A stretch of DNA of 64,000 nt from an uncultured Bacillota bacterium (GTDB taxonomy: Bacteria; Bacillota; Clostridia; Peptostreptococcales; Anaerovoracaceae): positions 63,341 through 127,340 of the forward strand of contig CASFAX010000001.1 in assembly GCA_949292945.1 (NCBI GenBank). The letters run 5' to 3'. This document shows positions 58,746 through 64,000 of the stretch, piece by piece (positions within the stretch are counted from its first letter, which is position 1; each line of letters opens with the position of its first letter). The translations under genes and the position numbers were made by a program. The notes under the pieces were generated by a model, which saw only the letters and a program-made list of their open reading frames with translations, had not been told where the DNA came from and ran no database searches.

Positions 58746-59294
58746 ATGATGACCAGAGAAGAAGCTCTCGAGCTTCTGAAAAAGTACAACAAAGAAGAAT
58801 TTCACATCCAGCACGGCGAAACCGTCGGCAAGACCATGAGGTATTTTGCGGAAAAGCTCGGTTACGCTGACGAGGCGGATTACTGGGAAGTGGTAGGAAT
58901 ACTCCACGACATCGACTTTGAAATGTGGCCTGAAGAACACTGCAAAAAAGCGCCGGAGCTCCTGAAGGAATCCGGAGTGGAGGACGATATGATCCACGCG
59001 GTATGTTCCCACGGCTACGGACTCTGTTCAGACGTGAAACCTGAAAGAGAGATGGAGAAAGTCCTCTTCGCCTGCGACGAGCTTACGGGCCTCATAGGGG
59101 CTGCCGCTCTCATGAGACCTTCAAAGAGCTGTTCCGACATGGAGCTTAAATCTCTTAAAAAGAAGTTCAAGGATAAGAAGTTTGCTGCGGGCTGCAGCAG
59201 AGATGTAATTCAGCAGGGGGCTGAAATACTGGGATGGGATCTTGACAAGCTTCTGGACGAAACTCTTAACGCCATGAAGAGCTTCGCAGAGTAA
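58746..59294 (+). CDS. HD-domain protein
   Basis: 182 residues. HIQHGETVGKTMRYFAEKLG and the metal motif VVGILHDIDFEMWPEEHCKKAPELL mark an HD hydrolase of the small YedJ/HDIG-like clostridial group; a later His-Gly (CSHGYGLCSDVKPE) and Asp (FACDELTGLIGAAALMRPSKS) complete the site. Probably a phosphohydrolase of unknown substrate. GGAGG lies 8 nt before the ATG. A terminator follows. Confidence 0.9.
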   Translation: MMTREEALELLKKYNKEEFHIQHGETVGKTMRYFAEKLGYADEADYWEVVGILHDIDFEMWPEEHCKKAPELLKESGVEDDMIHAVCSHGYGLCSDVKPEREMEKVLFACDELTGLIGAAALMRPSKSCSDMELKSLKKKFKDKKFAAGCSRDVIQQGAEILGWDLDKLLDETLNAMKSFAE

Positions 59295-59305
59295 ATGCCC
59301 ACATT

Positions 59306-59341
59306 CGGCGGTTTCATGTTTTTTAGGAGGCCGCCGTTTTT
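59306..59341 (+). terminator. Terminator of the HD-domain gene
   Basis: CGGCGG pairs with CCGCCG across a 19-nt loop, then TTTTT. Confidence 0.75.
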
Positions 59342-59380
59342 AAGTTATCACATTTTGACAAGTAAAGGAGAGCTGTCATT

Positions 59381-60751
59381 ATGGAAAAATTTTTCAAACT
59401 GAAAGAGCACGGTACGGATGTAAAAACCGAAATCGTCGCCGGTACGACCACATTTCTTTCCATGGTCTACATTCTCGCTGTCAACCCCAGCATACTGTCC
59501 GCATCAGGTATGGACAGCGGCGCCGTGTTCACAGCAACTGCCGTTTCAGCGGTAATCGCCACCCTTTTTATGGCCTTTCTCGCCAACTACCCGGTGGCGC
59601 TGGCCTCAGGAATGGGCCTCAATGCGTATTTTGCCTATTCCGTCTGCATACCGATGGCCGAGCAGGGCATAAACGATCCTTGGAAGGTTGCCCTTGCCGC
59701 CGTTCTGGTTGAAGGTATACTCTTCGTCCTTCTTTCCCTTTGCAACTTCAGAGAAAAGCTGGTTAACGATGTGCCCGCAAACCTGAAATTCGGCATCACC
59801 GCCGGAATCGGTCTCTTCATCGCAATCGTCGGCCTCAAAGGAGCGGGAATCGTCATAAGCGACGCTTCCACTCTGGTAGCCATGGGAGACGTTACATCGC
59901 CCCAGTTCGCCCTTGCAGTCATCGGACTTATAATCGTTGCTGCCCTCTATCACTACAACGTCAAAGGCTACCTTCTCATAGGCATCCTCGTCACCTGGAT
60001 TCTCGGAATGATTGCCCAGGCTGCCGGCTGGTACGTTGTGGACATCGAAGCGGGAAACGCTTCCCTCTTCCCTGATTTCTCGGGCACAAGCTTCATCCCT
60101 GCGGCTCCAGAGGTATTCGCATTTGACTTCAGCTGGATAGGAGACAACCTGCTTCACTTTGCGGTAATAGTTTTCTCCTTCCTGTTCGTAGACCTGTTCG
60201 ACACCGTCGGAACCCTCATCGGCGTCGCCTCCAAGGGCAATCTCCTGGACGAAAAAGGAAATCTTCCTAACGCAAAAGGCGCTCTCATGGCCGATGCTCT
60301 CGGTACCATCGCAGGCTCCCTTCTAGGAACCTCCACCGTTACCAGCTACGTAGAGTCCAGCGCCGGCGTTTCGGCAGGAGGCAGAACCGGTCTTACGGCC
60401 GTAACTGCTGCCGTCCTCTTCGGTGCAGCTCTGTTCCTTTCACCTGTTTTCCTTGCAATACCGGGCTTTGCCACCACACCGGCACTGGTCTGGGTAGGAC
60501 TTCTCATGATGAGCAGCGTGAAGAACATGCACTTTGACGGAGATATCGCCGACGTGCTCGGCGGCTACGTCGCCATCATAATGATGCCTTTCACCTATTC
60601 CATCGCCAACGGCATCATGTTCGGCATCGTTTCATGGGTAATCCTCAAAGTCGTTACCGGAAAGACAAAGGACATTCCGCCTGTTATGTGGGTTTCCTTC
60701 GTCCTTTTCGCGTTGAGAATAGTGACCCTCGCAATGGACCTTTCGTTTTAA
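59381..60751 (+). CDS. Purine permease, NCS2/AzgA (PbuG) type
   Basis: 456 residues, about 12-14 membrane segments. AzgA-group motifs: KTEIVAGTTTFLSMVYILAVNPSILSASGMD, FLANYPVALASGMGLNAYFAYSVC, FSFLFVDLFDTVGTLIGVASKG and GTSTVTSYVESSAGVSAGGRTGLTA. It imports adenine, guanine or hypoxanthine with protons. No purine riboswitch is seen in the 86-bp gap upstream. Confidence 0.95.
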   Translation: MEKFFKLKEHGTDVKTEIVAGTTTFLSMVYILAVNPSILSASGMDSGAVFTATAVSAVIATLFMAFLANYPVALASGMGLNAYFAYSVCIPMAEQGINDPWKVALAAVLVEGILFVLLSLCNFREKLVNDVPANLKFGITAGIGLFIAIVGLKGAGIVISDASTLVAMGDVTSPQFALAVIGLIIVAALYHYNVKGYLLIGILVTWILGMIAQAAGWYVVDIEAGNASLFPDFSGTSFIPAAPEVFAFDFSWIGDNLLHFAVIVFSFLFVDLFDTVGTLIGVASKGNLLDEKGNLPNAKGALMADALGTIAGSLLGTSTVTSYVESSAGVSAGGRTGLTAVTAAVLFGAALFLSPVFLAIPGFATTPALVWVGLLMMSSVKNMHFDGDIADVLGGYVAIIMMPFTYSIANGIMFGIVSWVILKVVTGKTKDIPPVMWVSFVLFALRIVTLAMDLSF

Positions 60752-60821
60752 TGGCTGATAGGCTGGGGGGACAGTTCACGCCCAGTCTATGCGTGGACCA
60801 AAAGCTTCAAATAATGTCAAA

Positions 60822-60962
60822 CGGCCCACATTCTCAGACGGGTGACTATGTGGGCAATATTAAAAAAAGATGCGGGCCATTGCTTCCGATTGTTCATGAA
60901 GCGGCCCACACCGGACTTTGCTTGGTGGGCCGGCGTGCGCTGGTTTGCACACTTTGGCCCAC
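60822..60962. repeat. Cluster of GGCCCAC/GTGGGCC boxes
   Basis: The 240-bp gap between two convergent genes holds six copies of a 6-8-bp box. GGCCCAC lies at about 60823, 60903 and 60956, and GTGGGC or GCGGGCC at 60850, 60872 and 60925. Several pairs can form stems, the best being CGGCCCAC...GTGGGCCG around 60902-60932. No T-run follows, so it is not a standard terminator. Confidence 0.65.
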
Positions 60963-60992
60963 GAACTTTTTCTATATAATTACCCCTTTTGA

Positions 60993-62954
60993 TTATCTCT
61001 TCACTATCCTGTAGTAGGTTCTGGATGTGAAGATATAAACTATTACGTACATTACGGCAAATACCAGATAGCACACGGCCGTGGCGATAAGGTACAGCTT
61101 TACGTTTGTGAAGTTGAGCACGGCCAGCAGGTCTTTGAGTATCGGAAAGGCTACCGCCGTGTGTATGCCCGCTGTAATGAGGGGCAGGAAGAACACTGTC
61201 AGCACCTGGGACCTTATGGAGCTCTTTACTTCTGCCCGGCTCAGACCCACCTTCTGCATTATCTCGAATCTGCCTTTGTCCTCGTAGCCTTCCGAAATCT
61301 GCTTATAGTAGATTATGAGAACTGTGGCCATGATGAAGAGGGCTCCCAGGAATACGCCGATGAAGAAGAATCCTCCGTAAAGTCCGAGGAATGATGTCTT
61401 TGCCTCCGCCCGGGATTCGGCGAGACCTATATTCATCATCTTATTGTAAATCTCTACCTGCGTCTCCTCATCTTCGTCGGTATCGAAGCCGTAGTAATGA
61501 TTAATATCGTTTGCGTGTTCTCCATATACTCCTTCTTGATATCCGTAGATGTCCCTTACTATATCCATGTCCTTTACTACTATGAAGTAGCTGTCGGCTA
61601 CGTTGGCGGCCGTAATTCCGTTACCCATGAATCCGTCCAGAGTCTTTTTTACGGTGAAGGTTTCGCCTCCTATGCTGATGTCCGGATAGTCGTAGCTGCT
61701 TCTGTTTGCATAGATGAGGACTTCTCCGTCTTCCAGAGACTCGCTTTTACCCATGGCTTCGTTGTAGTCGTCAAGGGGAACTACTATGAGGATTGCCACC
61801 CTGCCGACGAGGTTCAGGTTGCCGTTTTGATTCAATGCTTCGAATTTATCCCCGTCCTGAACTGCGGCAAAGGAAAGGTATCTGTACTCGGACTCTCCGG
61901 TTACGTTGATATTTTCCTCCTTCTGAAGCTTCTTTACATCGTCAATCTGCTGCTGCGCTCCGTAATCTTCCAGAGCGTAGAGGCAGAGATCGTTTGGATA
62001 TCTTGCTGCAAGGGTGTCGTTCATACCTACCATCATGGATGATGTGGTGGAAATCATCACCAGAACCATTGTGGACAGTATGCAGATGTTGGCAAGGCCT
62101 GCCGCGTTCTGCTTCATCCTGTATATCATTCCGGAAACGCTGATGAAGTGGTTCCTCTTATAGTAGAACCTCTTGTTCTTTCTGAGAGCCTTGAGGAGAG
62201 CTATGCTTCCGGCTGTAAAAAGAAGGTACGTTCCGATTATCACGCATATCGCCGCAACGAAGAAGAGAACGAAAGCCTCCAGCGGATTTTTCGTAGTCAG
62301 TGCGATATAGTATCCGGCTCCGAGGAAAAGCGCTCCGAGAACGGCCATCGCGATCTTCGTCTTAGGCTCCTTTTCTCCTTCGCTTGACGCCCTTATAAGC
62401 TCTATGGGCTTTGACAGGCTTATCTGGCGAACGGAATTTAAGAATATGAGCAAAAATATGGCTGCGAACAGAAGAACCGTCTTAAGTATTATGGCGGGCG
62501 AAACGAAAAATCCCAGTGGAACTCCCGCTCCCAGTATCTTCAGCAGAATCATGTACATGACCTTATCCAGTACGATTCCGAGAATCAGTCCTGCTCCTAT
62601 GGATATGGCTGCCGTTATCAGGCTTTCCCATCCCATGGTTATGGCCAGATGAAATTTCTCCATACCCAGTATGTTGTAAAGCCCGAATTCTCTCTTCCTT
62701 CTCTTTATGATGAAGCTGCTGGTGTAGAAAAGGAATATCACCGAAAATACTGTGACTACCCACGTTCCCAGATTCAGCATGTACGTCAGAGGCTCTGCGC
62801 CCATCATGTCCGTAAGGCCGGGATTTACGGCAAGAGAGCAGATTATGTAGTACATGGCTATGGTTATTATGGAACTTATCATGTACGGCACGTAGGTTTT
62901 GCCGTTTTTCCTTATGTTTCCCGCGGCAAGCTCCGGAAAGAATCCTTTAGTCAT
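60993..62954 (-). CDS. ABC transporter permease, BceB-like (FtsX domain)
   Basis: About 653 residues, ten predicted membrane segments and one large outer domain (about 310-520) between segments 7 and 8, the layout of BceB-type antimicrobial-peptide transporters. FtsX regions: FVTVFSVIFLFYTSSFIIKRRKREFGLYNILGMEKFHL and YKQISEGYEDKGRFEIMQKVGLSRAEV. Start at 62954 overlaps the ATPase gene by 8 bp. No BceRS sensor pair is adjacent within the window. Confidence 0.9.
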   Translation of the reverse strand: MTKGFFPELAAGNIRKNGKTYVPYMISSIITIAMYYIICSLAVNPGLTDMMGAEPLTYMLNLGTWVVTVFSVIFLFYTSSFIIKRRKREFGLYNILGMEKFHLAITMGWESLITAAISIGAGLILGIVLDKVMYMILLKILGAGVPLGFFVSPAIILKTVLLFAAIFLLIFLNSVRQISLSKPIELIRASSEGEKEPKTKIAMAVLGALFLGAGYYIALTTKNPLEAFVLFFVAAICVIIGTYLLFTAGSIALLKALRKNKRFYYKRNHFISVSGMIYRMKQNAAGLANICILSTMVLVMISTTSSMMVGMNDTLAARYPNDLCLYALEDYGAQQQIDDVKKLQKEENINVTGESEYRYLSFAAVQDGDKFEALNQNGNLNLVGRVAILIVVPLDDYNEAMGKSESLEDGEVLIYANRSSYDYPDISIGGETFTVKKTLDGFMGNGITAANVADSYFIVVKDMDIVRDIYGYQEGVYGEHANDINHYYGFDTDEDEETQVEIYNKMMNIGLAESRAEAKTSFLGLYGGFFFIGVFLGALFIMATVLIIYYKQISEGYEDKGRFEIMQKVGLSRAEVKSSIRSQVLTVFFLPLITAGIHTAVAFPILKDLLAVLNFTNVKLYLIATAVCYLVFAVMYVIVYIFTSRTYYRIVKR

Positions 62955-63714
62955 CGTTCTCACCGCCTGTCATTATCAGGGTTAGGGCGTCCGATATCTT
63001 CTGGTACATCTGATCCACCGTGCTGTTTCCCCTGTAAATCTGATGGAACACTCTGCCGTCTTTGATGAAGAGGACGCGCCCCGCATGACTGGCGGCTTTG
63101 ACGGAGTGAGTTACCATGAGAATGGTCTGACCGTCCCTGTTTATCTCGTTAAACACCTTCAGGAGCCCGTCTGTCGACCGTGAATCGAGAGCACCCGTAG
63201 GCTCGTCGGCCAGTATGAGCTTCGGCTCCGTTATGAGAGCTCTCGCAACTGCCGTCCGCTGCTTCTGTCCGCCGGATATCTCGTAAGGATATTTCTCCAG
63301 GATGTCCGTAATGCCAAGCTTTGCCGCAACGGGAGTGAGCTTTCTCTTCATCTCCCTGTATTCACTGCCTTTTAACACCAGCGGCAGAAAGATGTTATCC
63401 TGAACGGAAAATGTGTCCAGAAGGTTGAAATCCTGAAAGACGAATCCCAGATTGTCCCGGCGGAATGCAGAAATTTCCCTGTCGCTTACCGACGACAGCC
63501 GCCTGCCGTCAAGGATGACTTCTCCCCTCGTCGGCCTGTCCAGTGCCGCAAGGATGTTTAAAAGAGTTGTCTTTCCCGATCCCGACTCACCCATAATGGC
63601 GACGTATTCACCCTGCTCTACGGAAAAGGAAACGTCGGACAAAGCCTGCACTTTTGCTCCGCCGAACCGTGTCGTATAGATTTTCTGAAGGCTCTTCGCC
63701 TCTAATATAGCCAT
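62947..63714 (-). CDS. ABC transporter ATP-binding protein, BceA-like
   Basis: 255 residues. Walker A GESGSGKTT, Q-loop FVFQDFNLLD, signature ISGGQKQRTAVARAL, Walker B LILADEPTGALD and H-loop MVTHSVKAASHAGRVLFI. It belongs to the MacB/LolD/BceA group. AAGGAGG lies 9 nt before the ATG. A TATAAT box on the minus strand (63750-63755) likely starts the bceAB transcript; its -35 is weak. Confidence 0.94.
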   Translation of the reverse strand: MAILEAKSLQKIYTTRFGGAKVQALSDVSFSVEQGEYVAIMGESGSGKTTLLNILAALDRPTRGEVILDGRRLSSVSDREISAFRRDNLGFVFQDFNLLDTFSVQDNIFLPLVLKGSEYREMKRKLTPVAAKLGITDILEKYPYEISGGQKQRTAVARALITEPKLILADEPTGALDSRSTDGLLKVFNEINRDGQTILMVTHSVKAASHAGRVLFIKDGRVFHQIYRGNSTVDQMYQKISDALTLIMTGGENDD

Positions 63715-63756
63715 ATCCCATGACCTCCTTCTTTTCTGATTACGTCCCCATTATAC

Positions 63757-63806
63757 AAAAACGGCCGAAACGCCGAAATTGAATCCGGTGACATTTCAGC
63801 CGTTTT
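63757..63806 (-). terminator. Terminator of the DUF1016 gene
   Basis: AAAACGGC...GCCGTTTT with inner CGAAA/TTTCA pairing; on the minus strand TTTTTG follows, directly before the TATAAT of the ABC operon. Confidence 0.75.
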
Positions 63807-63839
63807 ATGTGACATTTTTGTAAGGTTGATTATTTTTGG

Positions 63840-64000
63840 TTATCTCTTTTTATCAAAAGCGCCTGCTATGGCAGCTACCGGCGGTTGCAATATGCGTTTT
63901 CTTATATCCTCTACAGATGGAAGCTGTTTTTCCAATTCATCAGGCAGTTTTTCTGTTATCCTATACTCACTTACACCAATCGGTTTGGATATATCTTTCA
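63840..64000 (-). CDS. DUF1016 / YhcG-type nuclease, C-terminal end only
   Basis: The frame is open to the right edge; 53 codons are seen. KDISKPIGVSEYRITEKLPDELEKQLPSVEDIRKRIL matches the C-terminal signature of DUF1016/YhcG proteins, a PD-(D/E)XK nuclease family often found with restriction-modification or toxin systems. The nuclease core lies beyond the window. The stretch is AT-richer than the ABC genes beside it. Confidence 0.75.
   Translation of the reverse strand, partial: KDISKPIGVSEYRITEKLPDELEKQLPSVEDIRKRILQPPVAAIAGAFDKKR

Overview
The window reads as a low-to-mid GC Bacillota chromosome, most likely an anaerobic clostridium. Reasons: strong AGGAGG-type ribosome sites with frequent GTG/TTG starts, 3-hydroxybutyryl-CoA dehydrogenase, a UPF0182 membrane protein, a prfA-tsaC-rpiB-upp block like that of other Bacillota, sigma-54 activators beside amino-acid transporters, and an anaerobic-type late cobalamin operon. 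Placement near the Anaerovoracaceae/Family XIII is only an impression.

Layout. 1-4.1 kb: a leftward envelope operon (coiled-coil protein, signal peptidase I, subtilisin-like protease, secreted Ig-like protein), preceded by a 230-bp segment bounded by 28-bp sites in inverted orientation and a tyrosine recombinase. The segment holds a good sigma-70 promoter now pointing away from the operon. 4.2-10.5 kb: hbd, an Orn/Lys/Arg decarboxylase with cardiolipin synthase, a KilA-N protein and a TIGR00300-type ornithine cyclodeaminase. 10.7-24.3 kb: TetR regulator, PD-(D/E)XK-like protein, glnA-serS, a three-gene envelope operon, a DtxR regulator, radA and an acetyltransferase. 24.5-34 kb: ornithine cyclodeaminase with an orphan binding protein, tRNA-Ser, a class III Fic protein, brnQ with its own sigma-54 activator, cupin, PepSY lipoprotein and an APC permease. 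34.1-38.7 kb: prfA-tsaC-rpiB-upp-tyrS. 38.8-43.5 kb: a second sigma-54 activator divergent from a symporter-amidohydrolase operon. 43.6-45.1 kb: a NADAR / DUF3990 (ADP-ribosyltransferase-like) / small protein / DUF3791 cluster. 45.2-54.3 kb: rpmE, a small monooxygenase, azlCD, envelope genes and cobT-cobU-cobS-cobU-like-cobC::AKR-ferredoxin. 54.5-64 kb: EamA exporter, ppx-ppk, HD protein, purine permease, BceAB-type ABC transporter and the 3' end of a DUF1016 (YhcG) nuclease gene.

The most interesting signals are: (1) the likely invertible promoter controlling a secretion/protease operon; (2) the NADAR plus ART-like cluster, a candidate ADP-ribosylation toxin-antitoxin or defence module; (3) two 149-bp intergenic elements that align without gaps and share boxes at fixed spacing; (4) two self-contained sigma-54 circuits with visible -24/-12 promoters and paired palindromic upstream sites; and (5) a CobC-aldo/keto reductase fusion that keeps an internal ribosome site.

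All functional calls rest on motifs read by eye. No database search was run.
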